Assembly: GCF_018263905.1 (NCBI RefSeq)
Contig: NZ_JAAFZU010000043.1
Location: forward strand, 1 to 41,311
From: Loktanella sp. SALINAS62
GTDB lineage: Bacteria > Pseudomonadota > Alphaproteobacteria > Rhodobacterales > Rhodobacteraceae
Length of the DNA: 41,311 nt
Reading direction: 5' to 3'
The translations under genes were made by a program, and so were the position numbers. Every line of letters begins with the position of its first letter. Position 1 is the stretch's first letter. Below, in pieces: positions 16,147 to 24,717 of the stretch. The notes under the pieces are model-generated. The model did not search any database. It was not told the origin of the DNA and worked only from the letters and a program-made list of their open reading frames with translations.

Positions 16147-16731
16147 TCACACCGCATCTGCAAGCAGCTCGGCAATGGCCACGTTCAGCGCCTCGATAGA
16201 AAAGAATTGTCGGTTGCGCAGGTGTGCCAGAATCCAGCGTTCCACGATCAAGACTGCGCCCTCGACCTTGCCCTTGTCGCGCGGCTTGCGTGGCTGCGTG
16301 GGCAGCACCGTCGTATCGTAATGAGCAGCCATATCGGAGAAGGTCTTGGTGACCGACGGCTCGAACCAAAACGGCTTGGCCACTGCCGCCTTGAGATTGT
16401 CGCACACGATCGCCTTGGGCACGCCGCCAAAGAACTTCAGCGCCCGAACCTGGGCGTCGATCCAGTCGGGCAGCTTCTGGCTGAGGCTGGCCCAGGCGAA
16501 GGTGTAATTGGAGGCGCCAAGCACTGCGACGAAAATCTGAGCGCGATGTTCCTGACTCGTCGCAGGATCGATCACAGGAATGGTGTGGCCGGCGTAGTCC
16601 GTCTGCATCACCGCGCTGAGCTTCAGCCGTGCTGCGACCTCACGCGCCGACAGACCTTGCTCATGCGTCAGCCGCAGTATGGATCGTATATCTTGCACAG
16701 TCGTGCGCCTCGCTTGCTTCTGTCTTGGCAT
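16147..16731 (-). pseudogene. istA: IS21 transposase IstA with internal and C-terminal deletions
   Basis: 194 residues instead of about 500. Residues 1-40 are the IstA helix-turn-helix (LTHEQGLSAREVAARLKLSA), joined directly to the DDE domain at VMQTDYAGHTIPVIDPAT. Roughly 90 residues normally between them are gone, without a frame change. The catalytic Asp45, Asp111 and Glu157 remain, but the protein ends after ELLADAV, where a full IstA continues with a long C-terminal domain. The product is almost certainly inactive. Confidence 0.82.
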
Positions 16732-16813
16732 GGTCCCTCCCGGCCTTGTTCAAGACCGGCAGAATACCGTGACATCGCAGGCGATGATCAACCGTGTCCG
16801 AGCACTCCAGGAA

Positions 16814-16859
16814 CTGTCCGGGAATTAGCGAAATCCCTGTCCGGGAATTACCGAAACCC
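16814..16859 (-). repeat. IS21 terminal tandem repeats
   Basis: Two 23-bp direct repeats lie back to back (16814-16836 and 16837-16859), each beginning CTGTCCGGGAATTA on the plus strand. Such multiple end repeats are transposase-binding sites of IS21 elements. Confidence 0.7.
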
Positions 16860-16862
16860 GCA

Positions 16863-16972
16863 GATGGCCCGACGGCGACCGCAAAACCCGTGATTGTCGC
16901 GATCCAGCGGGCGCGACCTACCTTCTCACCCAAGAGAGGTGCGGCAAGCGCGACATATGGGTAATTGCAAGA
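16863..16972 (-). pseudogene. EamA/DMT transporter fragment
   Basis: About 36 codons read NYPYVALAAPLLGEKVGRAR then WIATITGFAVAVGPS, the (L)GE...RRW(I/L)...G(F/A) stretch typical of EamA-family drug/metabolite exporters. It is cut on one side by the IS21 end at 16862 and has an in-frame stop just upstream on the other side. Non-functional remnant. Confidence 0.6.
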
Positions 16973-17063
16973 TTAACGGGGCGCTTACTTTGCATCTCGC
17001 CATTCTTTGCCTGGATCGTTTGAAGACATAACGCGGCATCTGAGGCAAGGATCCAGGTAAGAA
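16973..17063. other. Spacer between IS remnants
   Basis: No gene or signal seen. The last four bases (AGAA, 17060-17063) are repeated directly after the IS3 element at 18258-18261. Confidence 0.4.
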
Positions 17064-17139
17064 GGTAATCCCCCCCGAAAGTAAGGGGCTGCGGAAGTAG
17101 AATTTTCTCGGCAAGATGCATGAGAAGATTCAGCTGAAG

Positions 17140-17397
17140 ATGACGAGATATACAGAACCCCAGATCCTTGCGATCCTGCGCCAAGCTGAAGGCGGTGTGC
17201 CAGTGGCTGAGCTTTGCCGCGAGCATGGGATGAGCAGCGCGTCGTTTTATAAGTGGCGGGCAAAGTATGGCGGTATGGATGCGTCCATGGTCAGCCAGAT
17301 GAAGGCCATGGAAGATGAGAACCTTCGGCTAAAGCGGATGTATGCGGACCTGAGCATGCAGGCGGATTTACTGAAAGAAGCCCTTGGGAAAAAGTGA
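17140..17397 (+). CDS. IS3-family transposase OrfA
   Basis: 85 residues. A helix-turn-helix (AELCREHGMSSASFYKWRAK) is followed by a leucine-rich coiled coil (MEDENLRLKRMYADLSMQAD), the standard IS3 OrfA that binds the ends and dimerises. It ends in GGGAAAAAGTGA, overlapping orfB by a few bases in the next frame, where a ribosomal shift would normally make the OrfAB fusion. The start could also be the ATG at 17116. Confidence 0.85.
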   Translation: MTRYTEPQILAILRQAEGGVPVAELCREHGMSSASFYKWRAKYGGMDASMVSQMKAMEDENLRLKRMYADLSMQADLLKEALGKK

Positions 17398-18219
17398 TTG
17401 GGCCGTCTCAACGCCGCGAGATGGCCGAGAATGCAGTGGCACGACGTGGGGCAAGCACCGCCCTGGCTTGCCGGGCCTTTGGGGTGAGTGAGACCTGTTG
17501 TCGGTATGGCCCGAAGTTGCGCGCCGAGAACGAAGAGATCGCTGGTCTGCTGACCGGGCTAACCGACGCCCGCAAGACGTAGGGGTTCGGCCTGTGTTTT
17601 CTGCATTTGCGCAATGTGAAGGGGCATCCATGGAACCACAAACGGGTTTATCGGATCTACTGTGAGCTGGAGTTGAACCTGCGGATCAAGCCGCGCAAGC
17701 GGTTGAAGCGCGACAAACCTGACGCTTTGGCGGTGCCTGAGGAACCAAATGTGACCTGGTCAATGGACTTCATGGCAGATCGCCTTGGGGATGGCAGGGC
17801 ATTTCGGTTGTTGAACGTGCTGGACGACTTCAACCGTGAAGGCTTGGGCATCGAGGTCGACTTTTCTTTGCCAGCTGAACGGGTCATCCGCAGTTTAGAC
17901 CGGATCATCGAATGGCGGCAAGCCAGGCACCATAAGGGTCGACAATGGCCCCGAATACATCAGTGAAACGCTGATGAAATGGGCGGAGAAACATGGGGTT
18001 ACTATCCAGCATATCCAACCGGGTCAGCCCCAGCAGAACGCATATATCGAGCGCTACAACCGCACCGTCCGGCATGAATGGCTCGACCAATACATCATCG
18101 AAAGCATCAAGGAGGCTCAAGATCACGCAACACAATGGTTATGGACTTACAACAACGACCGACCCAACATGGGCATTGGCGGCATCACTCCCGCCCAGAA
18201 ACTGAAAATGGCCGCATAA
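17394..18219 (+). pseudogene. IS3-family transposase OrfB, broken twice
   Basis: The integrase-like catalytic half of the transposase. The frame is interrupted by TAG at 17580-17582, where relatives have Trp (ARKTWGFG), and again near 17912 by loss of one base, after which the frame resumes as [20 protein letters not shown]. The three catalytic acids are still visible (MDFMAD, VDNGPEY, AYIERYN). With a nonsense codon and a frameshift it cannot be made whole. Confidence 0.85.
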
Positions 18220-18411
18220 GTTCTACGAATGCACCCCGCTAAAAATGGGGGATTACCAGAAGAAGAAGCGCTCCTCGGCGAGCAGAAGTCCTTACCGAGT
18301 ACAGGAAAGACAAACCTCGAACTGAATCCCGAGCACATCATGGCGAACGCAGTCATAGATTCCGAGCTGACGCTCGGCTTCATTGAGGGCTGCAAGACCG
18401 TGCGATATTTC

Positions 18412-19371
18412 CTAATCATTCAGAAAGCGGGCCGTATAAACTGCAAGTAGCTTCGCGCAGACGTTGGGTGGGCAACCGCGCCGCCACCTCGAGGGCTCAT
18501 ACTCAGGCGACCTTAATCGCCAAAACCGATCCACAAGAAACATATGTGGCACCGTCAGCGCAGCGAGACCTATGAATATGATGCGCATTGCAGTGCCATG
18601 TGACATTGCTTGGAAGCTGCCTTCGGTAACGAGAATGGCAGCAAGCGCGGCAATTGTGACAAGTCCTGATAAAACGACAGCCATATGCATCGCGCGTCGT
18701 GCCTGTGGAAGTGCGGTAAGCGTCGCCCGGAAGTGCCTCACAGAATGCAGGCCGCAAAAGTAGACCGCGAAGAACACAAGTGGAGGAAGAACCGCCGCGC
18801 TACACCACAAGATGATCTGCTCAATCGCAGCCTGACCGCGCGCCTGGGGCTTTAGGAGCAGCGTTCCGATCAGCAGACACAATGCCAACCCACCGCCGAC
18901 TGCGGCGACATCTGCGCAGACATCCGCCACGCCGGAAGGCGCAAGATAGGAAAACAGCCGCGTCACTGCGGAATGTTGCAACAGCGCTGGAGCGCCGATC
19001 GCCGCCAACCCGCCGGTCCAGCGCAAGGGCGACACCGCACGCGACCAGTCATCGGAAAAATGCACCACGGAATAAGACAGGAATGTGATCAGGGCGACAC
19101 CCGGCACCAAAACCCAGGCCGCAATTACGGTAGCCGCGAGCCCCAGATAGACGGTGACGAATTTCAATTTGCCGCGCCACCCCTTCAGTGGCCAGAGCGC
19201 TTCCGCGACGGGCAGGTCAAGAGCTCCGTGCGGCAGTCCAAGGATTACGATCAGTGGAGCCAACAGCAGCAATTGCCGCCCAAGGTCGAGGTTCAGCGTG
19301 AGCTGCAAGGTGCTGGCCATTGCAGCCGACGCAGCAAAAACGACTGTTTGCCAGATTGGCGCGGCGGTCAT
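18412..19371 (-). CDS. blh: Beta-carotene 15,15'-dioxygenase, Brp/Blh family
   Basis: 319-residue integral membrane oxygenase that cleaves beta-carotene into two retinals, the rhodopsin chromophore. Family histidines lie in GLPHGALD (near 45-52), VVHFSDDW (near 101-108), GLHSVRHF (near 213-220) and TVPHMFLVD (near 279-287); these coordinate the catalytic iron. About eight hydrophobic helices. The ATG overlaps the crtY stop by four bases, so it is the last gene of crtE-I-B-Y-blh. The ~30-residue charged tail after LVDRFWRL is atypical and may be altered by the nearby IS insertion. Confidence 0.92.
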   Translation of the reverse strand: MTAAPIWQTVVFAASAAMASTLQLTLNLDLGRQLLLLAPLIVILGLPHGALDLPVAEALWPLKGWRGKLKFVTVYLGLAATVIAAWVLVPGVALITFLSYSVVHFSDDWSRAVSPLRWTGGLAAIGAPALLQHSAVTRLFSYLAPSGVADVCADVAAVGGGLALCLLIGTLLLKPQARGQAAIEQIILWCSAAVLPPLVFFAVYFCGLHSVRHFRATLTALPQARRAMHMAVVLSGLVTIAALAAILVTEGSFQAMSHGTAMRIIFIGLAALTVPHMFLVDRFWRLRSPEYEPSRWRRGCPPNVCAKLLAVYTARFLND

Positions 19372-20477
19372 GCCCTGGTCAGCGCCGCGCGCAAGAACGG
19401 CATCGGCGGCAGCGAAGTCATGACAGAGAGCCGGTCCAACGGATGGGTCGAGCCTGACAGGAAGCGTTCCAGCCGGTCCGGCGGCGCGTTACGGAACAGG
19501 CTCTCGAACAAAGCCGGTCCACGGTCGGGCATCGTTTGTAGCACCTGAAGAAAGACCCGATCCATGAAACGGGTGGCTTGACTGTCCAGCATCGGCCGGG
19601 GTTTGGCCCCGCTTGCCAGTGCGTCTGCGACGTGATCGGCCTGTGCTTGGATGCGGGCGAAAGCATAGCCTGTCGAAGGCCGCGCAGCACCACCGCGCAG
19701 CCCCATGCGAATTACGCTATCATCGTCCGGCTCGGCGAATCCGACCTCCATCGGTAAAGCGCCGCTTTCCTGACGCAAAATCTCTACATCACCGGGATCC
19801 AAATCGGCAATTTCCGCATCCAACCACGCCGAAAAAACGCTCCCGCCGGGCGATGCTGGAGCGAACGAGGTTACCTCGACCAGAGCGCGATCCTGCGCAA
19901 ACGGCAGGGTGTAGACAAAGTCCACGCCTTCGCTGTACCCATTGCGAAATTGCATGAGATGGACCCGGTGCGCGTCGAATACCGGACGCTCTGTACGGAT
20001 CTCCCGCCCCAGAAAGAACTGCCCATAGGTCGGGACCCGGCGCGGGGAACGCGTATCAACCACGTGCCTCGCACTCAGCGTGCCTCTGTCGGTATCGACT
20101 TGGTGGCCATGAGCCGTCTTGCGCACCTTGCCTGCCGAAGTTGCGACGACGAGGTCAGCTGATGGCGAATCCGCAAGCATCGATTGCGCCCGGTCGTAGA
20201 ACGGCCCGGCGGCGACCGTCTCGTATCGAAGACCAGACGATCCACGGGCGACCAGCCCGCTTGGACCGGTGACGTCCCAATGAGTCCAAGATGCACGTAC
20301 GCAATCTTCAAACGGATCAGGGGCAGTGCGCCAAAAGCTCCATGCACGATCATCTGTGTAGACTTCACGGGGTTCAAGAACGCACAGGCTTTGCCCAGAC
20401 GATGCCAGACGCACCGCAAGACTGAGACCTGCGCAACCACCGCCGAGGATCGCAATATCCACATCAGGTCTCAGCAT
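19368..20477 (-). CDS. crtY: Lycopene beta-cyclase CrtY
   Basis: 369-residue FAD/NAD-binding cyclase that turns lycopene into beta-carotene. The dinucleotide fold ILGGGCAGLSLAVRL is near 9-23, and DDRAWSFW near 41-48 is a CrtY signature. Length fits bacterial CrtY (about 380). The ATG at 20477 overlaps the crtB end by 14 bases; the longer open frame upstream lies within crtB and is not used. It supplies the direct substrate of Blh. Confidence 0.93.
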   Translation of the reverse strand: MLRPDVDIAILGGGCAGLSLAVRLASSGQSLCVLEPREVYTDDRAWSFWRTAPDPFEDCVRASWTHWDVTGPSGLVARGSSGLRYETVAAGPFYDRAQSMLADSPSADLVVATSAGKVRKTAHGHQVDTDRGTLSARHVVDTRSPRRVPTYGQFFLGREIRTERPVFDAHRVHLMQFRNGYSEGVDFVYTLPFAQDRALVEVTSFAPASPGGSVFSAWLDAEIADLDPGDVEILRQESGALPMEVGFAEPDDDSVIRMGLRGGAARPSTGYAFARIQAQADHVADALASGAKPRPMLDSQATRFMDRVFLQVLQTMPDRGPALFESLFRNAPPDRLERFLSGSTHPLDRLSVMTSLPPMPFLRAALTRA

Positions 20478-21315
20478 GCTGCCGATCCTTCCAAGCCAAA
20501 ACTCGCGGGCGTAGACCCGACGCCGTGGCACCTGTAACCAAGAGAAACTTGCGCCAGGTCGGTACGAACACCCGACCCCTTGCAGGGTTGCAGGAATTGG
20601 CACGCAATTCGTCACCGATGCCCGCATACATCGCCGCCGCAGCCGTCACCGCCAGACGCAGACGCAGCGGCAGCGCAGGGAGACCCATGCGGCCCGACGC
20701 GTATAGTTGATCCGCTCGCGCAAGCAGTTTGCCTACAGCGCGGCGGACGTCCGCGTGCGCCTTTTGTCTGGCCCCTGCGATCGCATCAGGTTCGTGCGGA
20801 CACATTGTGTAGGGAAGATACCGACGGCCTGCTTGCGCGTCGGTCATCACATCACGGCAGATATTGGTCAGTTGCATGGCCTTGCCAAGGTCGGCGGCCC
20901 GCCTGTGCCATTGCGGATCGACCTCGAAAAGCGCACAGACCATGATGCCCACGGTCCCGGCCACGCCCATGCAATAATGATCGAGCTCTGCATCGGTGGC
21001 GATACAGGTTTCGGCAGTATCGGAAGCCAAGGTCTTTACCAACGCGGCAAAGCTCTCCAGTCCCAAAGGCTTGCCAGAAAACAGGGTACGGGCCTCGATG
21101 GCAAGCGGATCAGTGCCTGCTGCGCTGCGCAGATCGAGTTCCAGACGGGTCAGGCGCGCAGATATGTCAGGCCCGCCGACGGTGTCGGCCAGATCGTCCA
21201 GTGTGCGACATAAGGCATATAGTCGCGCGATCCGCCCTCGATCAGCACGTGACAGCGCCCTTGTGGCAGGCGCAAAGCTTCGAGCATGATAAGATAAAGT
21301 TTCTTGTGGCGTCAT
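20464..21315 (-). CDS. crtB: Phytoene synthase CrtB
   Basis: 283-residue squalene/phytoene synthase. It condenses two geranylgeranyl diphosphates to phytoene. The two Mg-diphosphate-binding motifs are visible: CRTLDDLAD near 36-44 and NICRDVMTDAQAGRRYLP near 151-168. It is slightly shorter than many CrtB proteins (about 300-350) but has both motifs. The ATG overlaps the crtI stop. Confidence 0.93.
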   Translation of the reverse strand: MTPQETLSYHARSFAPATRALSRADRGRIARLYALCRTLDDLADTVGGPDISARLTRLELDLRSAAGTDPLAIEARTLFSGKPLGLESFAALVKTLASDTAETCIATDAELDHYCMGVAGTVGIMVCALFEVDPQWHRRAADLGKAMQLTNICRDVMTDAQAGRRYLPYTMCPHEPDAIAGARQKAHADVRRAVGKLLARADQLYASGRMGLPALPLRLRLAVTAAAAMYAGIGDELRANSCNPARGRVFVPTWRKFLLVTGATASGLRPRVLAWKDRQHAET

Positions 21316-22817
21316 GCCAAGACCGCCGCCGGAACCAAAGTGTCAAGGACCTTCGCCGACGACACCACACCGGGCAGACCCGCACCGGGATGAGTGCCTG
21401 CTCCAACGAAATAGAGGTTTTGAACTCCCTCACCGCGATTGTGGAACCGGAACCACGCCGATTGCGTAAAGAATGGCGACAGGGAAAATCCAGCCCCGTC
21501 TACCGACAGATAGTCGGATTTGAAATTCTCAGGCGTCATGGCGAACTCGGCCGTGATTGTTTCGGCGAGCCCCGGCAACATGGACTCGTCTAGAGCTGCC
21601 ACAATCCGGTCGCGCAGCTTTGGTCCCTCGATTGACCAGTCCTGGCCACCTGCAAGGTTCGGTACGGGACAGAGCACATAGAAGCTGTCCTTTCCCTCGG
21701 GCGCAAAACTGGGATCGGTCGCGGTCGGTCGGTGGACGTAAAGAGAGAAATCCTCTGCCAGCAAATTGCGGTGGAAGATATCACTTAACAGCTCCTTGTA
21801 GCGTTCCCCAAACCAGACAGTGTGATGTGCAACGTCTGGCCATTGACGGTTGGCACCGAAGAACAGCACGTAAAGACCCATTGAAAGACGCCCATTGCTT
21901 GACCGCAATCGGACCAGTGGCGATTGCACACGAGCCGGTAGCATCTGGCGGTAGACATGGAGCGGATCCATGTTCGACACCACCACTTCAGCAGGTATTT
22001 CGTCTCCGTTATCCAGAACAACGCCGGTCGCGCGCTTACCATCCAAGCTGATGCGGTCGACGGTCGTGTTCAGGCTTATCAAAATGCCTTCTTCGCGTAG
22101 CAGCCGTTCTAGCGCATCGACCAGTGCACCGGTCCCACCCTTGGGAAACCATACCCCGTGGGTCCGCTCCAGATGGTTGATCATGCCGTATATGGCGGTG
22201 GTATCAAACGGGTTGCCCCCCACCAGCAAAGGCTGGATCGAAAAGGCGCGGCGCAGGCGTTCGTCTTTCAGGAACCGACCAACCATTGACCAGACGCTTT
22301 CGTAGGATCGCAGACGCAACAGGTGCGGAATCTGGCACAACATAAACCCGATCGAATGGAACGGTGCGGCGGCAAGCCGTTGGAACCCTACGTCATAGAT
22401 CTTCTTTGACCACGCACCCATGCGGCGATAACCGTCGACGTCGGATGGCGATAGGCGTTCAATCTCAGCCTCAGTTGCAGCTTCCGTGGGTCCATAATCG
22501 AAGGTTTCGCCATCGTGAAAGTGAAAGCGGTACCACGGGTCAGGTTCTATCAGTTCCACGTAATCGGACATCCGCTTGCCGAAGAGTGCGAACAGCTCCT
22601 CGAACAGGTGCGGCGCAGTCAGCACGGTCGGGCCCGCATCGTGTCGAAACCCCTCGTGTTCAAATACCTGCCCACGCCCGCCCAGCCGTGGACACCGATC
22701 AATAAGGTGCACATCATAGCCGCGTGCGCGCAACCGCAGGGCAGCAGCAATACCTCCGAAACCGGCCCCCGCCACGATGGCACGCGGCTGATCTTCGATC
22801 ATCGTGTCACGCGGCAT
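21312..22817 (-). CDS. crtI: Phytoene desaturase CrtI
   Basis: 501-residue FAD-dependent desaturase that takes phytoene to lycopene. The N-terminal FAD fold (VAGAGFGGIAAALRLRARGY) and the C-terminal signature (VGAGTHPGAGLPGVVSSAK) are intact. The start at 22817 has AGGAG with seven-base spacing inside the crtE end; a second ATG at 22802 has a poorer site. It overlaps crtE by 11 bases and crtB by four, so the operon is tightly coupled. Confidence 0.93.
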   Translation of the reverse strand: MPRDTMIEDQPRAIVAGAGFGGIAAALRLRARGYDVHLIDRCPRLGGRGQVFEHEGFRHDAGPTVLTAPHLFEELFALFGKRMSDYVELIEPDPWYRFHFHDGETFDYGPTEAATEAEIERLSPSDVDGYRRMGAWSKKIYDVGFQRLAAAPFHSIGFMLCQIPHLLRLRSYESVWSMVGRFLKDERLRRAFSIQPLLVGGNPFDTTAIYGMINHLERTHGVWFPKGGTGALVDALERLLREEGILISLNTTVDRISLDGKRATGVVLDNGDEIPAEVVVSNMDPLHVYRQMLPARVQSPLVRLRSSNGRLSMGLYVLFFGANRQWPDVAHHTVWFGERYKELLSDIFHRNLLAEDFSLYVHRPTATDPSFAPEGKDSFYVLCPVPNLAGGQDWSIEGPKLRDRIVAALDESMLPGLAETITAEFAMTPENFKSDYLSVDGAGFSLSPFFTQSAWFRFHNRGEGVQNLYFVGAGTHPGAGLPGVVSSAKVLDTLVPAAVLA

Positions 22818-23643
22818 CCAATAACTCCTGCAAGGCGCGGTCCATTTGGTCGGCGAGGTTGCAATAGGCCTGCCCTGACCCGGCAGGCAATTGGGCTGCG
22901 AGGATACGCATCTCCTGCAGCGCCTCGCGCGCTTCGCGACGGGCTTCACACGCCGCCTCGATCGAGCTGGCGCCATTGGCTTCGAGGATCAGGCAGATAT
23001 TGACGCTACCGATGGCAAGATCGGCCTCGCGGTCTTTAATGTCGTCAAGCACTTGGTAGGCGATGGCGAGCCGCGCGCCGATAGCTTTGGCGGTCTGGTC
23101 GCCGGGGGCACCTGCGGCGCTAAGGGCAAGACGCATGGGCAACGCCAGCAAGGGACCGCTTTTTGCCATGGCGATACTTTTATATTCTCTAAGCGACCCG
23201 GCACGCGCGCGTAGATCTTCAGACTGGCCTTGTGTAGTCCGACTGATGGCATCGTGCATGATCTTGAGCGCGCGTGCCGGGTCCGGGTGTGCAGCAAGAC
23301 TGGCGTAGGCGGCCGACATCATTAAATCACCAACGCAGATTGCAGTCGCTACGTTGAACTTCTGCCAAACCGTTGGCCGATTTCGGCGCGTTTTGTCGGC
23401 ATCTTGCACGTCGTCATGCACAAGAGATGCGTTATGCAATAATTCCGATGCCGCAGCGCAGGACAGCGCGGTGGTGGTGTCGAGGCCAAGCCTCGCCGCC
23501 GCATCCAGCGCAATTTGAGCACGGATCCGGCCACCGCCGCCGTTCATGTGATGCGCCGCAGCCTCTGCTACAAGGCCGCTTCCCAGAAGGTCGCGCATCA
23601 GCGCCTCAGTCGCCTGGTCCCCACGGAGTTGCTGATGTGTCAC
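22807..23643 (-). CDS. crtE: Geranylgeranyl diphosphate synthase CrtE
   Basis: 278-residue trans-prenyl diphosphate synthase. The first aspartate-rich motif is LVHDDVQDADKTRR (near 74-87) and the second is YQVLDDIKDREADL (near 196-209). It supplies GGPP to CrtB and is the first gene of the retinal operon. The start is GTG at 23643 with GGAGC eight bases upstream. Context, not sequence alone, argues for C20 rather than C15 product. Confidence 0.9.
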   Translation of the reverse strand: MTHQQLRGDQATEALMRDLLGSGLVAEAAAHHMNGGGGRIRAQIALDAAARLGLDTTTALSCAAASELLHNASLVHDDVQDADKTRRNRPTVWQKFNVATAICVGDLMMSAAYASLAAHPDPARALKIMHDAISRTTQGQSEDLRARAGSLREYKSIAMAKSGPLLALPMRLALSAAGAPGDQTAKAIGARLAIAYQVLDDIKDREADLAIGSVNICLILEANGASSIEAACEARREAREALQEMRILAAQLPAGSGQAYCNLADQMDRALQELLDAA

Positions 23644-23816
23644 GTCAAGCTCCGCTGGCTAGGCAAATTGCAATGAGCGACTGAAATTGCGCGAGAGCAA
23701 ACATGGTGTTCGGTCGAAGTTTTCGACCTTTTCGCGACTTGATTTGGTGTTTTTGAGGGCGTGGCGCGATCAAGCATAACGTCGTCCTCTCATGAGTTGG
23801 TCGGCTTTGCTGTGAG
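23644..23816. promoter_or_regulatory. Region upstream of crtE
   Basis: Contains a short perfect hairpin, GGTCGAA at 23712-23718 and TTCGACC at 23722-23728, about 70 bases before crtE; it could be an operator or mRNA structure. A PpsR-type TGT-N12-ACA site was looked for and not found. Whether crtE has its own promoter or is read through from the rhodopsin gene cannot be decided by eye. Confidence 0.3.
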
Positions 23817-23854
23817 GGCACAGGAGAAGGCTGAATAAGCTCTCCTCCTGTGCC
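23817..23854 (-). terminator. Hairpin after the rhodopsin gene
   Basis: A ten-base perfect stem (GGCACAGGAG / CTCCTGTGCC) with an 18-base loop lies eight bases after the rhodopsin stop. No U-run follows in the direction of transcription, so it may be a weak terminator, a processing site or a stabiliser that sets rhodopsin mRNA above crt mRNA. Confidence 0.5.
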
Positions 23855-23861
23855 GTGCTGG

Positions 23862-24680
23862 TCAGCCGCGCTGTGAGCCTGCTTCGGAACGGCTTTGAAT
23901 GATCGCAACCTGACTCAGCATCAGTCCGAACACGGCTTTGGAGACCACATCCGAAAATGTATAGCCCAGCTGGCGTATCACCACCCAGTCGGCGGACTGA
24001 TTGATCCCAGGAATGCCGGGGACAAGGTAGACGAAGCCGTAGATAAACCACGTAACAATGAGGAGCGTCCACGCCCGGCTCATCCACGGTTGGGCATCCT
24101 GCGATAGGGATTCAAGACCCGTTTTCACGCTGTCGTTGGCCACGTAGAGCAAGTAGAAGAACACAAGCCAAGACAGTCCACCCCAGATCCAGAATCCGGC
24201 GCCCGACCCTTGAACAAAGCCAGCAACCTGCGGCTCGTAGTATTGACCGATGTAGCCGAGAATGATCATTGCGGCGCCTGCGATCGTCAGCTTTGCCCAA
24301 CGCTTCATGAACTCCGCGCCAGCAAACTGCAGGACAACAAGAAATTGTGTCAGAAGCATCGGCACGTCGATCAGCCAGTTCGCGTAGCGGTAGCCATTTG
24401 CAAAGATCTGCCCTTCTGCTCTGGTGTAGACCATTTGCTCCGCGTCGTAGGTAAAGCTCGAGTTCCACATCAGGTAAAGTAGACCGAGCTCGATTGTCGC
24501 CGAAACCATGACGACACCTGAGATATAGAAAGTGCGTCGGTATTTTTTTGTCGCTTCACTTGCCGTCAGAACAAAGTAGAGCAGTGCTGCGGCAAAAACT
24601 GCGGCAGTGAAACTGAAAGCGTGACGAATAACCTCGTATTGCCAATATTCAAAAACAAAGAAATTTTCATAATTTGGCAT
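23862..24680 (-). CDS. Microbial rhodopsin with NDQ motif (predicted light-driven Na+ pump)
   Basis: 272-residue seven-helix rhodopsin. Helix C reads RYANWLIDVPMLLTQ, giving Asn101, Asp105 and Gln112 where proton-pumping proteorhodopsins have Asp, Thr, Glu. This is the NDQ triad of sodium pumps; against KR2 (N112, D116, Q123) the offset is a constant 11, and Arg98 fits R109. Lys248 in FSDVVSKAVFG carries retinal and Asp244 fits KR2 Asp251. His20 fits the KR2 oligomer-interface His30. Leu109 occupies the colour-tuning site, suggesting green absorption. Start at 24680 by AAGGA. Retinal is made by the adjoining crt-blh operon. Ion specificity is inference from motif. Confidence 0.93.
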   Translation of the reverse strand: MPNYENFFVFEYWQYEVIRHAFSFTAAVFAAALLYFVLTASEATKKYRRTFYISGVVMVSATIELGLLYLMWNSSFTYDAEQMVYTRAEGQIFANGYRYANWLIDVPMLLTQFLVVLQFAGAEFMKRWAKLTIAGAAMIILGYIGQYYEPQVAGFVQGSGAGFWIWGGLSWLVFFYLLYVANDSVKTGLESLSQDAQPWMSRAWTLLIVTWFIYGFVYLVPGIPGINQSADWVVIRQLGYTFSDVVSKAVFGLMLSQVAIIQSRSEAGSQRG

Positions 24681-24717
24681 TTTACAGGTCCTTCGTTTTA
24701 AGCCTATCAGATTTGTA

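Larger units (their letters stand above)
16147..16862 (-). mobile_element. IS21-family element, remnant
   Basis: Contains a shortened istA and, outside its start, tandem terminal repeats (16814-16859) typical of IS21 ends. The terminal dinucleotide TG of the minus strand falls at 16862, immediately next to a broken EamA gene. No istB (ATPase helper) is present and the other end is missing, so the element cannot move by itself. Confidence 0.7.
17064..18257 (+). mobile_element. IS3-family insertion sequence, decayed
   Basis: 1194-bp element with imperfect terminal inverted repeats: the left end starts GGTAATCCCCCC and the right end is its inverse (GGGGGATTACC), with further matching bases inward (GGGG.TGC, GTAGAA.TT). 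AGAA flanks both ends (17060-17063 and 18258-18261), consistent with a 4-bp target duplication. It holds orfA and a broken orfB, so it inserted cleanly and later decayed. Confidence 0.82.

Noticed and set aside
18229-18450. 74-residue plus-strand frame starting in the IS3 right end
   Set aside because: Starts inside the IS terminal repeat and overlaps the end of blh; no homologous pattern recognised.
23645-23908. 87-codon minus-strand frame between rhodopsin and crtE
   Set aside because: Begins inside the rhodopsin gene end, includes the hairpin, and has no domain; treated as leader sequence.
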